Positions 37,644 to 46,026 of a DNA stretch of 64,000 bases are shown here, one piece after another. Under the pieces are notes generated by a model. That model searched no databases. It was not told the origin of the DNA and saw only the letters and a program-made list of their open reading frames with translations. Both the position numbers and the translations under genes were made by a program. Where the stretch lies: the NCBI GenBank assembly GCA_902794005.1, contig CADBFO010000018.1, forward strand, positions 1 through 64,000, read 5' to 3'. Numbering within the stretch: position 1 is the stretch's first letter; each line of letters starts with the position of its first letter. This DNA is from an uncultured Bacteroidia bacterium (GTDB lineage Bacteria > Bacteroidota > Bacteroidia > Bacteroidales > UBA932).

Positions 37644-38489
37644 TTACTCTTCGGTGGCGGGAGCTTCCACAGCCTCGGCGGCCTCGGTGGCTTCGGTTTC
37701 AGCTTCGGCCTTGGGGGCGCGGCGGGAGCGGAGCTTCTTGGCGGGGGCGGCAGCCTCAGTTTCCTGGGCGGGAGCAGCCTCAACCTCTTTCTCCTTCTCG
37801 AGCTTGCGCTCTTCGAGGCCTTCGTTGATGGCCTGGCACATCACATCCATGATGAGCTCGATGGACTTCGTGGAATCGTCGTTTGCCGGAATCATGTAAT
37901 CAATGGGCGTGGGATCGCAACATGTATCAACCATAGCGATAACCGGGATGTTCAGACGGACGGCCTCCTTGACGGCATTGGCCTCTTTCTGAATATCGAC
38001 CACGAAGAGGGCGCTCGGGAGACGGGACATGTCGCGGATGGAACCGAGGTTCTTCTCCAGCTTGGCCCGCTGGCGCTCCACCTGGAGACGCTCACGCTTG
38101 GCGAGTTTCTCAAAGGTGCCATCTTCCTTCATCTTGTCGATGGTGTTCATTTTCTTGACGGCCTTGCGAATGGTGGGGAAGTTGGTAAGCATACCGCCCG
38201 GCCAACGCTCGGTCACGGAAGGCATATTGACGGCGGCGGCCTTTTCGGCGACTACGTCTTTAGCCTGTTTTTTGGTGGCAACGAAGAGGACCTTGCGGCC
38301 GCTGCGGGCCATTTCCTTGAGGACCTCGGCTGCCTCGTCAATTTTGACGACGGTCTTGTGCAGGTCGATGATGTGGATGCCGTTCCTCTCTACGAAGATA
38401 TACGGAGCCATCTTGGGGTTCCACTTGCGGGCCAGGTGGCCGAAGTGTGCGCCTGCATCAAGCAACTGTTCGAAATTTGTTCTAGACAT
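37644..38489 (-). CDS. rpsB: 30S ribosomal protein S2
   Basis: A 281-residue protein. Conserved parts are LLDAGAHFGHLARKWNPKM at the N-terminus, FVATKKQAKDVVAEKA, and PALFVVDIQ-type SALFVVDIQKEANAVKEA. A C-terminal tail of about 50 residues is rich in Ala and Glu (AEAETEATEAAEAVEAPATE), a low-complexity extension frequent in this phylum. Preceded by an unusually long non-coding leader after rpsI. Confidence 0.96.
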   Translation of the reverse strand: MSRTNFEQLLDAGAHFGHLARKWNPKMAPYIFVERNGIHIIDLHKTVVKIDEAAEVLKEMARSGRKVLFVATKKQAKDVVAEKAAAVNMPSVTERWPGGMLTNFPTIRKAVKKMNTIDKMKEDGTFEKLAKRERLQVERQRAKLEKNLGSIRDMSRLPSALFVVDIQKEANAVKEAVRLNIPVIAMVDTCCDPTPIDYMIPANDDSTKSIELIMDVMCQAINEGLEERKLEKEKEVEAAPAQETEAAAPAKKLRSRRAPKAEAETEATEAAEAVEAPATEE

Positions 38490-38671
38490 GGGTTTGTTTG
38501 TGTCTTTGTTTTTAACTCTTTCATCAATCCGGAGTAGGAACCTGGTTCATCTCCGAAATTTTTTCGCGGCCCGGCAATCCCTTTTGTAGCCTGGGAAGAT
38601 TCTCATCCTCACCGGGATCTCAGGATTTGATGATACCAGAGGCCGTGCTGACGTAATACCAGAAGCAGCGA
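38490..38671 (-). promoter_or_regulatory. Structured leader between rpsI and rpsB (candidate S2 leader RNA)
   Basis: 182 bases without a gene within an otherwise tight operon. On the minus strand a stem of CCCGG with CCGGG frames an inner CTTCCC...GGGAT pairing (about 38569-38614), a shape that could bind S2 for feedback control. A TACTCCGGAT and an A-rich run follow before the rpsB ATG. No -7 element was seen. Confidence 0.35.
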
Positions 38672-39071
38672 TTAACGCTTGCTGAACTGGAAGCGACGAC
38701 GTGCGCCAGGCTGACCGGGTTTCTTACGCTCGACTTCGCGGGCGTCGCGGGTGAGGAAGCCGGCGGCAGCCGGCGGCCTTCAGCGTGGAGCGGTAAGCCT
38801 CTTTGTCCACCTCGCACAGAGCGCGGGCGATTCCGAGACGAACGGCTTCGGCCTGACCTTTGGTACCACCACCTACGAGGGTAACCTTGATGTCAAACTG
38901 ACCTGCAGTACCGGTGACCTCGAGGGCCTGGTTGGCGATGTACTGGAGGGTGCCCTCCTTGAAGTACTCTTCCATGGGGCGGTCGTTGATGACGAACTTG
39001 CCCGTACCGGGTACTACATAAACACGAGCGACAGCTGATTTACGTCTTCCAAGGGCGTGTTTCTGTTCCAT
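38672..39071 (-). CDS. rpsI: 30S ribosomal protein S9, frame broken by a 10-base duplication
   Basis: The first frame gives the normal S9 from [19 protein letters not shown] through [18 protein letters not shown] to STLKAAG, then goes wrong. The proper C-terminus [20 protein letters not shown] + RRFQFSKR and its TAA (38672-38674) follow in another frame. Cause: the 10 bases GCCGCCGGCT (minus strand) are present twice in tandem at 38758-38777. Removing one copy restores a 129-residue S9 of ordinary length. Because S9's C-terminal Arg contacts P-site tRNA, a truncated S9 would be harmful, so a sequence or assembly error, or a mixed population, is the first suspicion. Lies nine bases after rplM. 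Confidence 0.9.
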
Positions 39072-39080
39072 GTGCTCTGT

Positions 39081-39533
39081 TTAGATTTCGTTAAACTTAA
39101 TGGGTTTGGGATTCTGGGCCTGGTGCGGATGCTCGGGACCGGCATAAACGTACAGATTGCCGATGAGCTTGTCACCAAGACGGGTCTTCGGGAGCATGCC
39201 CTTCACAGACCGACGGATGAGTTCGGCGGGTCTTTTTGCAAGGATCTCGTGCGGGGTGGTGAAGCGCTGGCCACCGGGATAGCCGGTGTAGCGGGTGTAA
39301 ACGCGGTCGGTCATCTTTTTGCCGGTGAGACGGATCTTTTCGGCATTTACGATGATGACGTTGTCACCACAGTCCACATGCGGGGTGAAGCCGGGCTTGT
39401 TCTTGCCACGCAGCACCAGGGCGACGCGGGAAGCCAGGCGACCGAGCACGAGGTCGGTTGCATCAATGACGAGCCACTCCTTGTTCACAGTTGCCTTGTT
39501 CAGGGAAACTGTTTTGTAGCTAAGTGTGTCCAC
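39081..39533 (-). CDS. rplM: 50S ribosomal protein L13
   Basis: A 150-residue protein with VNKEWLVIDATDLVLGRLAS, GKNKPGFTPHVDCGDNVIIVNA, TRYTGYPGG and the C-terminal LYVYAGPEHPHQAQNPKP, all typical of L13. First gene of the L13-S9-S2-EF-Ts operon, preceded by a promoter and a short hairpin leader. Confidence 0.97.
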   Translation of the reverse strand: MDTLSYKTVSLNKATVNKEWLVIDATDLVLGRLASRVALVLRGKNKPGFTPHVDCGDNVIIVNAEKIRLTGKKMTDRVYTRYTGYPGGQRFTTPHEILAKRPAELIRRSVKGMLPKTRLGDKLIGNLYVYAGPEHPHQAQNPKPIKFNEI

Positions 39534-39562
39534 TGTCTTGATTATTAATGGTTTAACATAAA

Positions 39563-39602
39563 AAGTTGCGATCCCCCTACAGTTAGAGGGACCGCAAAGG
39601 TA
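39563..39602 (-). promoter_or_regulatory. rplM promoter and hairpin leader
   Basis: Minus-strand TACCTTTG (39595-39602) fits the -7 consensus. The predicted leader of about 54 bases begins with the hairpin CCCTCTAACTGTAGGGG (about 39572-39590), a possible site for autogenous control by L13. The rest of the gap to 39771 shows nothing clear. Confidence 0.45.
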
Positions 39603-39771
39603 GCAATTATTTGGGAGAAAACCAAATCAGATGCCAATTGGCCGTTTTTCCGCCGGCAAGGATCCTTGCCTTGCCCGATCGACTTCTCAGAACTCCGGCC
39701 GGGCGCCAGCGCGGCAATCGGCAAACCGACAGTCAATACACATAGGGAGGAATGTTACAGGGACGGCCTTG

Positions 39772-40602
39772 CTATAAAACAAAGGGGAATCTGAAAACGC
39801 GAGATGACGTCCATTCTCCCCGGATAAAGTCCCGGAGTTCTCCGTCGTATGCATTCAGATAATCGGTGAAGTCTTTTTCCAACGCCTCCTGCGCTTTCAG
39901 AAGAGGAGGTGGTTGGTGCAGCTTGGCTATCCACTTGCCGGACTCGGCGTCATACTTGAAACGGAAGAGATATTGCCCTTTCTCCAACCCATAACCATCT
40001 GTGGGAAAACCCTTCAAGTAAGTATTCAGCCTATTATCCTCTTCAGGGCCAAGGCCTCGACGATTATGGAAAACCTGGCTGAGGGATACCTTGCCTTGTG
40101 CAACCGAAACCACGATCTCTTCCTCATGATCTCTGTTGAATCCACTGTGAATATAGCGGACGATTTTACCCCTTCCTGCTATTAATTTATCGGAAAACCA
40201 TGACGCACAAACTTTTCCGTTCCTGACATATCTTTCAAGAATTCTGCATACCGTATCATAGTCGCACTCAATGTCAACATCTTCGGCGAAGTGGTATTCT
40301 ATTCCGTCAACGACCTTTTTTTCAAATACGACGTCTTTTTTGACAACTTTCTCCAGAAACAGCATCCCGTCCGAGACAGACCAGTATGCGACGTAACCTC
40401 TCCAATTCCCGGTTGAACGGCTTTCCCATCCAAGGACATCCTGCAAATGGTAATAGGTCAGAGAATCAAGCCTCTCAAGGGGAGCGTCCAACAGGGCCCA
40501 TTCTTCGCCATCCAAAACGATCACGTCGCCCTCCTGACCGGTTGCCCACGAAAAAGGACTGGCCAGTATCACGCATGCAATAATGAGAAAGAGTCGTTTC
40601 AT
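39772..40602 (-). CDS. Hypothetical exported protein
   Basis: A 276-residue protein that I do not recognise. A signal peptide covers about residues 1-21 (LFLIIACVILASPFSWA); no lipobox. The mature part is mixed alpha/beta without repeats; it contains the segment GKWIAKLHQPPPLLKAQEAL followed by a helical tail. Base composition is lower in GC than in the flanking ribosomal and dus genes, and it stands alone between two repeat-rich gaps, suggesting a gained gene. No promoter element was convincing. Confidence 0.6.
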   Translation of the reverse strand: MKRLFLIIACVILASPFSWATGQEGDVIVLDGEEWALLDAPLERLDSLTYYHLQDVLGWESRSTGNWRGYVAYWSVSDGMLFLEKVVKKDVVFEKKVVDGIEYHFAEDVDIECDYDTVCRILERYVRNGKVCASWFSDKLIAGRGKIVRYIHSGFNRDHEEEIVVSVAQGKVSLSQVFHNRRGLGPEEDNRLNTYLKGFPTDGYGLEKGQYLFRFKYDAESGKWIAKLHQPPPLLKAQEALEKDFTDYLNAYDGELRDFIRGEWTSSRVFRFPFVL

Positions 40603-40695
40603 GGTTGATTATCAGCTACTCGTTCTAGATAAAACCCTTTAGCAAAAGGCATGCCACCCACCAGACTCCGGGCCTGTGAGGCCTCGCCACTTCAT

Positions 40696-40732
40696 CGTCC
40701 GGACACCAGAACGACCCGACAGTGTCTGGACG
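40696..40732. repeat. Hairpin CGTCCGGACAC / GTGTCTGGACG
   Basis: Eleven-base arms with one mismatch around a 15-base loop, in the gap between the hypothetical gene and element C. No T-run follows on either strand. Confidence 0.45.
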
Positions 40733-40748
40733 ACCGCGTATTTCAGAG

Positions 40749-40776
40749 CCCGTACACGCCTTCCACGGCGGGGGTT
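40749..40776. repeat. 28-base copy of the dus 3' end
   Basis: These 28 bases are identical to 41063-41090, which code the end of the Dus protein (TPAVEGVYG). The copy lies 314 bases beyond the gene, in non-coding DNA, with unrelated sequence on both sides. Confidence 0.85.
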
Positions 40777-40802
40777 TTGCATCGGCTTGCAGCAGCAAGA
40801 TT

Positions 40803-40911
40803 TCGCCGACGGGGCTGGGTGGGCGGCTGGTGGATGGGTGGCTGGTGGCTAGCTGGGTGGGCAGGCTGGGTGGGCAGTGGCCGGGCGGCTGGGTGGGCAG
40901 GCTGGGCGGCT
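40803..40911 (+). repeat. G-rich degenerate tandem repeats
   Basis: About 109 bases of GGCTGGGTGGGCA-like units with many GG/GGG runs, ending exactly at element C. The plus strand has the pattern needed for G-quadruplexes. The words resemble the element end GGTGGCTGGTA. Confidence 0.65.
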
Positions 40912-41018
40912 AGTGGCGCGTATTGCGCTGATATTCAGTCGTTTATGTATAATCCTCTGCGCAAAAAGCGCAGAGGATTATAAGCAATGCGCTGATTCTC
41001 AAACACTTGCAAGCCACC
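40912..41018. mobile_element. 107-base palindromic element, copy C
   Basis: Begins AGTGGC (one change from GGTGGC) and ends AAGCCACC; core hairpin 40948-40982 with loop AAAAA, so this copy is in the opposite orientation to the others. It lies just downstream of dus. Confidence 0.75.
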
Positions 41019-41055
41019 TGTAAGACCTTTCCGGACAATCGGACAAGCCGGAGGA

Positions 41056-42090
41056 CTATAAGCCGTACACGCCTTCCACGGCGGGGGTTTCGGCACCCCA
41101 GCGCACTGCCACATAATCCAGGGTGGAGAGGATTTCGGCCGGGTCTTTGGAGGTGACCAGTTTGATGCGGGTGTCCTTGAAGTCGCGGAGGCCCTTGAAG
41201 TAGCAGCTGAAGTGGCGGCGCATCTCATAGACGCCCGTCACGGGGCCTTTCAGGTCCAGGGACAGCCGGAAATGACGCTTGGCGAGGGCCACGCGGTCCC
41301 GCACGCTCATGGGCGGCAGTTCGGAACCCGTGTCCAGCAGCTGCCGGATTTCGGTGAAGATCCAGGGGTGGCCGAAGCTGGCGCGCCCCACCATGATGCC
41401 GTCCACGCCATAGCGGTCGAAGGCTTCCCGGGCTTTCTGCGCCGAGGAAATATCGCCGTTGCCAATAATAGGTATGCGCATGCGCGGGTTGTTCTTCACT
41501 GCGCCGATGAGGGTCCAGTCGGCCTCCCCCTTGTACATCTGGCAGCGGGTGCGGCCGTGGATGGTAAGGGCCGATATGCCGCAGTCCTGCAGCCTTTCGG
41601 CCAGGTCCACGATGATTTTTGAGCTGTCGTCCCAGCCCAGGCGGGTTTTCACGGTGACGGGCTTACCGGGAACGGCCTCCACGATGGCCTTGGTGATGGC
41701 CACCATCTTGTCGGGCTCGCGCATCATGCCGCTGCCCGCTCCCCTGCCGGCAATTTTGGAAACCGGGCAGCCGAAGTTGATGTCCACGATATCGGCCCCG
41801 TGACCGCCGGCGAGTTCCCGGGCGTTTGCGGCCATCCGCGCGGCATCCACCATCGCCTCGGGGATGCTGCCGTAGATTTGCACGGCCACCGGCGCCTCCT
41901 GCTCCAGGGTATGCATCTTGGCGATGGTCTTTGCCACATCGCGCACCAGGCCGTCGGAGCTCACGAACTCCGTGGTGACCATGGCGGCGCCCGCCTCCCT
42001 GCACAGGATGCGGAAAGAGGCGTCGGTGACATCCTCCATGGGCGCCAGGGTAACCGGACGCTCCCCCAAATCGATGTTTCCAATTTTCAT
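41056..42090 (-). CDS. dus: tRNA-dihydrouridine synthase
   Basis: A 344-residue flavoenzyme that reduces uridines in the D-loop of tRNA. Motifs: APMEDVTDASFRILCREAGA, DINFGCPVSKIAGRGAGSGM with the catalytic Cys, TVKTRLGWDDSS, TIHGRTRCQMYKG, and IPIIGNGDISS. DusB-like. The start at 42090 (MKIGNIDLGE) is preferred to one seven codons upstream because a -7 element lies at 42099-42106, inside the longer version, and the match to the family begins at MKIG. Confidence 0.92.
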   Translation of the reverse strand: MKIGNIDLGERPVTLAPMEDVTDASFRILCREAGAAMVTTEFVSSDGLVRDVAKTIAKMHTLEQEAPVAVQIYGSIPEAMVDAARMAANARELAGGHGADIVDINFGCPVSKIAGRGAGSGMMREPDKMVAITKAIVEAVPGKPVTVKTRLGWDDSSKIIVDLAERLQDCGISALTIHGRTRCQMYKGEADWTLIGAVKNNPRMRIPIIGNGDISSAQKAREAFDRYGVDGIMVGRASFGHPWIFTEIRQLLDTGSELPPMSVRDRVALAKRHFRLSLDLKGPVTGVYEMRRHFSCYFKGLRDFKDTRIKLVTSKDPAEILSTLDYVAVRWGAETPAVEGVYGL

Positions 42091-42098
42091 TCCGCGTG

Positions 42099-42106
42099 CA
42101 AAGATA
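42099..42106 (-). promoter_or_regulatory. -7 element for dus, predicted nearly leaderless
   Basis: Minus-strand TATCTTTG with eight bases before the ATG at 42090, predicting a leader of about two bases. Confidence 0.5.
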
Positions 42107-42118
42107 GGCAAAAATTGC

Positions 42119-42126
42119 TATATTTG
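42119..42126 (+). promoter_or_regulatory. -7 element for lpxK, predicted leaderless
   Basis: TATATTTG with six bases (CAGGAT) before the ATG at 42133, so transcription should begin at the A of the start codon. It shares a 42-base intergenic space with the dus promoter. Confidence 0.5.
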
Positions 42127-42132
42127 CAGGAT

Positions 42133-43125
42133 ATGATTTACGGACTCGCGCTCAAAATAAGGCATTTCTTTTACGATAAAGGGTGGAAGAAAAGTTTCTC
42201 CCCTCATGTTCCCACTCTCTGTGTTGGCAATGTGACGGCCGGCGGAACGGGCAAAACGCCCCACGTGGAAATGATTCTTCGGATGCTCATTGCGCATTGG
42301 AAACAGCCCGCCGTCCTTTCCAGGGGGTACAAACGCAAGTCCAAAGGCTTCCAGATTGTTCCCCACGACGGGTCGGCCCTCCAGTATGGCGACGAGCCCG
42401 TCCAGATGGCCCGCAAGTTTCCGGACATCACCGTCGCGGTGGACAAAGACCGGGTCCACGGGTGCGAGCAGCTCCGGGGGGCCGGGGTCATCGTCCTGGA
42501 CGATGCCTTCCAGTACCGCCGCCTGCAGCCCACGCTGAGCATCGTGCTGGTGGACTATCATCGGCCCATATTCAAGGACCGGCTGCTGCCCTGGGGACGG
42601 CTGAGGGATCTTCCCTCCCGCCTGAAAAAGGCCGATACCGTCATGGTCACCAAATGTCCCGCCTATCTGGACGAGGAAGAACGGGCCTCCTGGCGCAAGC
42701 ATCTGAAACTGTCGGCCGACCAGCCCCTTTTCTTCACCACCCTCCGCTACACCTCCCCCGTCGGCGTTTTCCCGGATGCAGACCCGCACTACATGTATTC
42801 CAAGCAGTGCATCCCCATCACCGGCATCGCCCGCAACAAACCCTTCCTGGACTACCTTTCGGACAGCTACAGAATCGTCCGGAGTCTCCAGCTTCCGGAT
42901 CACCACGCCTTCACCCGGGCCGATATCCGGAAGATGGCATCGGCCGTAAAGAAACAGCCCACGGCCTGCCTCATGACCACGGAGAAAGACGCGCAACGGC
43001 TCCGGGACTGCAAAAACATGCCCGAAGCCATCCGCAAACGCCTGTTCTACATTCCCATCGAAGCCACTTTCCTCACCCCGGAGGAAGAGGAGGCCTTTTC
43101 CAACGGAATGCTTGCCGCCCTGTAA
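42133..43125 (+). CDS. lpxK: Tetraacyldisaccharide 4'-kinase
   Basis: A 330-residue inner-membrane kinase of lipid A synthesis. The P-loop CVGNVTAGGTGKTPH lies at residues 30-44 and the Walker B-like region VIVLDDAFQYRRLQP with the catalytic Asp pair near residue 125; AVLSRGYKRKSKG and GDEPVQMARKF are further family segments. It phosphorylates the 4' position of the disaccharide to make lipid IVA, so the organism makes LPS-type lipid A. Convergent with pfkA. Confidence 0.94.
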   Translation: MIYGLALKIRHFFYDKGWKKSFSPHVPTLCVGNVTAGGTGKTPHVEMILRMLIAHWKQPAVLSRGYKRKSKGFQIVPHDGSALQYGDEPVQMARKFPDITVAVDKDRVHGCEQLRGAGVIVLDDAFQYRRLQPTLSIVLVDYHRPIFKDRLLPWGRLRDLPSRLKKADTVMVTKCPAYLDEEERASWRKHLKLSADQPLFFTTLRYTSPVGVFPDADPHYMYSKQCIPITGIARNKPFLDYLSDSYRIVRSLQLPDHHAFTRADIRKMASAVKKQPTACLMTTEKDAQRLRDCKNMPEAIRKRLFYIPIEATFLTPEEEEAFSNGMLAAL

Positions 43126-43154
43126 CCTGTTTCCCGGCCGGTGTCGCTTTTTAT

Positions 43155-43261
43155 GGTGGCAGCCAATATGCTCACATTCAGCCGTTTACGCATAATCCTC
43201 TGCGCTTTTTGCGCAGAGGATTATGCGTAAACAACTGGAAACCAGCACGTTACAAGCCACA
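43155..43261. mobile_element. 107-base palindromic element, copy D
   Basis: Starts GGTGGC, ends AGCCACA; the core hairpin extends to a perfect 22-base stem (43184-43205 with 43211-43232, loop TTTTT), the strongest in the window. It lies between the convergent 3' ends of lpxK and pfkA. Confidence 0.8.
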
Positions 43262-43284
43262 CCCACAAAGCCACGCGGATTTTT

Positions 43285-44274
43285 TTACATAGACAGTACG
43301 TTCAGTACGGCAATGAGTTCCTGGTTGATGGGTTTGTCCATCTTAATGGCGCGGGAGATGGGGACATAGACGATTTCGTCGTTCTTGATGCCCACCATCA
43401 CGTTGCGCTGCCCTTCCATGAGGGCTTCGATGGCGGCGTATCCCATGCGGGAAGCCAGGATGCGGTCGTAGGCGCTGGGGGTGCCGCCGCGCTGGAGGTG
43501 GCCCAGGATGGTCACATGGGAACCCAGCTGGGGGTACTCGTTCCTGACACGCTCGGCATAGTACATGGCGCCGCCCTTGCCGTCTTTGTGCGATTCGCTC
43601 ACCAGCACGATGGCGCTGTTCTTGCTCTTGCGCTTGCCCCGCTCGATGAATTCGGCCAGCTGGTCCACGTCCGTCTTGCCTTCGGGGATGATGGCGGCCT
43701 CGGCCCCGGACGCAATGGCGCTGTTCTGGGCCAGGAAACCGGCGTCACGGCCCATCACCTCCACGAAAAACACGCGGTCGTGGCTGTTGGCGGTGTCGCG
43801 GATTTTGTCCACGCACTCTACGATGGTGTTGAGGGCGCTGTCGTAGCCGATGGTGGAGTCTGTGCCATACAGGTCGTTGTCGATGGTGCCGGGCAGGCCG
43901 ATGATGGGAATGTCATACTCCCGGGCAAAAAGCTGCGCCCCGGTGAGGGAACCGTTTCCGCCGATCACCACCAGGGCGTCGATGCCTGCCTCCACGATGT
44001 TTTCATAGGCTTTCCGGCGGCCTTCCGGCGTAAGGAATTCCTGGCAGCGGGCCGTTTTGAGGATGGTGCCGCCGCGCTGGATGGTGTTGGACACGGACGA
44101 GGACGTGAACTTCACGAACTCTTTGTCGATAAGGCCCTGATACCCCCTCATCACGCCAATCACATTCATGTCGTGGTAACGGGCGGTGCGGGTGACGGCA
44201 CGGATGGCCGCATTCATCCCGGGAGAGTCTCCTCCGGAGGTGAGGACGCCGATGGTATTGATTTTCCTTTCCAT
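43285..44274 (-). CDS. pfkA: ATP-dependent 6-phosphofructokinase
   Basis: A 329-residue group A phosphofructokinase. [19 protein letters not shown] forms the ATP-binding loop, [10 protein letters not shown] and [20 protein letters not shown] the substrate/Mg region with the catalytic Asp of TIDND, and [12 protein letters not shown] the fructose-6-phosphate site. The GG(D/N)GS motif has Asn in place of the ATP-specific Gly/Asp pattern; ATP versus pyrophosphate use should be judged by residue 104-type position, which here (GNGS) is compatible with ATP. It starts three bases after the mgtC stop, at the end of the frr-pheA run. Confidence 0.93.
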   Translation of the reverse strand: MERKINTIGVLTSGGDSPGMNAAIRAVTRTARYHDMNVIGVMRGYQGLIDKEFVKFTSSSVSNTIQRGGTILKTARCQEFLTPEGRRKAYENIVEAGIDALVVIGGNGSLTGAQLFAREYDIPIIGLPGTIDNDLYGTDSTIGYDSALNTIVECVDKIRDTANSHDRVFFVEVMGRDAGFLAQNSAIASGAEAAIIPEGKTDVDQLAEFIERGKRKSKNSAIVLVSESHKDGKGGAMYYAERVRNEYPQLGSHVTILGHLQRGGTPSAYDRILASRMGYAAIEALMEGQRNVMVGIKNDEIVYVPISRAIKMDKPINQELIAVLNVLSM

Positions 44275-44277
44275 ATT

Positions 44278-44907
44278 TTATTCAAAACTTTCAAGTTCCG
44301 CTCCGGGGCAGGAATTCAAGCGCTCCAGAATCCGGGCGGTAGTCTCGCGCTTGGGGAAATGGAGCACCATTTCCGCCTTGTAGCCACCTTCCTGCTTGGA
44401 AAGGGAGAACGACTTCAGGCTCTTCTTGAAAGCCGTGGCGGCCCCGGTAAGGGCATTCTGGTCGGAAGAGGTGAGGACAGCGGTGAACTCCTTGTCACCC
44501 AGACGCACCGTGTAATAGTTGAGCAGTTCCAGGCAGATGAGCACGACAATTTCGCAGACAAGGGCCACCTCAAACATGCCGGTCCCGCTGGCCAGGCCGA
44601 TGGCGCCCGTCACCCAGATGCCGGCCGCGGTGGTGAGGCCGCTCACGTGATTCTTCGTCTTCATGATGATGCCGCCGCCCAGGAAACCCAGGCCTCCCAC
44701 CACGCCTGCGGCGATGCGGGCCGCATCGTACCTCACCGCGTCGGGGAAGCCGAACTGCGAAATGACCATGAAAAGACAGGAACCGATTGCCACCAGGACA
44801 TGCGTCCGGATACCGGCTTCCTTGGCCCGAAGCTCGCGTTCGTAGCCGATGACGGCTCCGAAAACGGCGGCGACAAGCAGACGGATGGTTAAGTCAATGG
44901 TTGTCAT
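44278..44907 (-). CDS. MgtC/SapB family membrane protein
   Basis: A 209-residue protein. Four hydrophobic segments in the first 130 residues carry the family signature GYERELRAKEAGIRTHVLVA and GGLGFLGGGIIMK; the C-terminal 70 residues form a small soluble domain (ACT-like in some relatives). MgtC proteins affect growth under low magnesium or in hosts, and their exact role is disputed. The start at 44907 overlaps the end of the DAHP synthase gene by 14 bases. Confidence 0.88.
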   Translation of the reverse strand: MTTIDLTIRLLVAAVFGAVIGYERELRAKEAGIRTHVLVAIGSCLFMVISQFGFPDAVRYDAARIAAGVVGGLGFLGGGIIMKTKNHVSGLTTAAGIWVTGAIGLASGTGMFEVALVCEIVVLICLELLNYYTVRLGDKEFTAVLTSSDQNALTGAATAFKKSLKSFSLSKQEGGYKAEMVLHFPKRETTARILERLNSCPGAELESFE

Positions 44908-45994
44908 GTGCTTCCAATATTTGGTTCTGTACGCGCACCGACTCGTCATGGATGGCGGTCATGATGCTGACGATGGCCTCTTCGGAGAGGCCCATCGACG
45001 CAGCCCTGTCCACCATGTCGGAAAGAAGCTGCTCCCAGCGGACGGCCTGCAGAATGGCCACGTTGTGGTCTTTCTTGTATCGGCCGATGCTCCGGCTCAC
45101 ATCCATGCGGTCTTTGAGGAGATGAAGCAGATTCTCGTCGATGACGTCGATGCGGGCGCGGAGGGTGTCGATTCCTTCCCGGTACGACTCATTGTCGGAG
45201 GTGTTTTCACGGATGACGAGGCTCTCCAGAAGCGCCCGGAGGTCTTTCGGGGTGAGCTGCTGCCTGGCGTCGCTCCAGGCGCAGGAAGGGTCGCAATGGC
45301 TTTCCACCATGAGGCCGTCCAGGCCCAGGTCCATGGCCCGCTGGGACAGGCTCTGCAGATATTTGCGGTCTCCGCCCATGTGGGACGGATCGGCAAAGAA
45401 GGTCATTTGGGGATAGCGCGTGCGCAGTTCGATGGCAATCTTCCAGCCGGGGTCGTTGCGGTACGGGATGCTGGCCGATGTGGAAAAGCCCCGGTGCACC
45501 ACGCCCAGTTTGCGGATGCCGGCCTGGTTCAGGCGTTCCAGGGCGCCCACCCAAAGGTCGATGTCGGGGTTCACTGGATTCTTTACCAGGACGGGGATGT
45601 CGGTACCGGAGAGGGCGTCGGCAATCTCCTGCATCAGGAAGGGGTTGGCGCTGGTACGGGCCCCGATCCAGATGATGTCCACCCCGTGCTTGATGCACTC
45701 CAGCACGTGTTTTTCGGTGGCCACCTCGGTGCAGACTTTCATGCCGAAGTTTTCCTTCACCTTCCTGAGCCATCTGAGGCCCTCGATCCCCACGCCCTCA
45801 AAGGAGCCGGGGTGCGTACGCGGCTTCCAGATGCCGGCCCGATAGACGTGGATGCCGAATTCGTGCAGGCCCCTGGCCGTTTCCATCACTTGTTGCTCGG
45901 TCTCGGCACTGCAGGGACCGGCGATGCACATGGGACGCGGAAGGGTGAAGAAACCCCACTCGGTCCCGGGGATTATGTCAAGTTCGTGTGTCAT
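44894..45994 (-). CDS. Bifunctional DAHP synthase / chorismate mutase
   Basis: A 366-residue two-domain enzyme. The N-terminal barrel (about residues 20-265) is a type Ibeta 3-deoxy-7-phosphoheptulonate synthase: CIAGPCSAETEQQV, YRAGIWKPRTHPGSFEGVG, IWIGARTSANPFLMQEIA, LGVVHRGFSTSAS and FADPSHMGGDR. The C-terminal helical domain (about 275-360) is a chorismate mutase of the AroQ class (LRARIDVIDENLLHLLKDRM). It runs the first shikimate step and the first step toward Phe/Tyr. Here it stands between tyrA and mgtC, and the fused mutase likely also gives feedback control. Confidence 0.93.
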   Translation of the reverse strand: MTHELDIIPGTEWGFFTLPRPMCIAGPCSAETEQQVMETARGLHEFGIHVYRAGIWKPRTHPGSFEGVGIEGLRWLRKVKENFGMKVCTEVATEKHVLECIKHGVDIIWIGARTSANPFLMQEIADALSGTDIPVLVKNPVNPDIDLWVGALERLNQAGIRKLGVVHRGFSTSASIPYRNDPGWKIAIELRTRYPQMTFFADPSHMGGDRKYLQSLSQRAMDLGLDGLMVESHCDPSCAWSDARQQLTPKDLRALLESLVIRENTSDNESYREGIDTLRARIDVIDENLLHLLKDRMDVSRSIGRYKKDHNVAILQAVRWEQLLSDMVDRAASMGLSEEAIVSIMTAIHDESVRVQNQILEAHDNH

Positions 45995-45998
45995 AGTC

Positions 45999-46026
45999 TG
46001 TCATTCTGAGCGTCAGCGAAGAATCT
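45999..46026 (+). repeat. Short-family repeat at the tyrA-DAHP synthase junction
   Basis: TGTCATTCTGAGCGTC + AGCGAAGAATCT. On the minus strand it codes the last residues of TyrA (ILR) and its TGA stop, and ends five bases before the next ATG. Confidence 0.8.
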
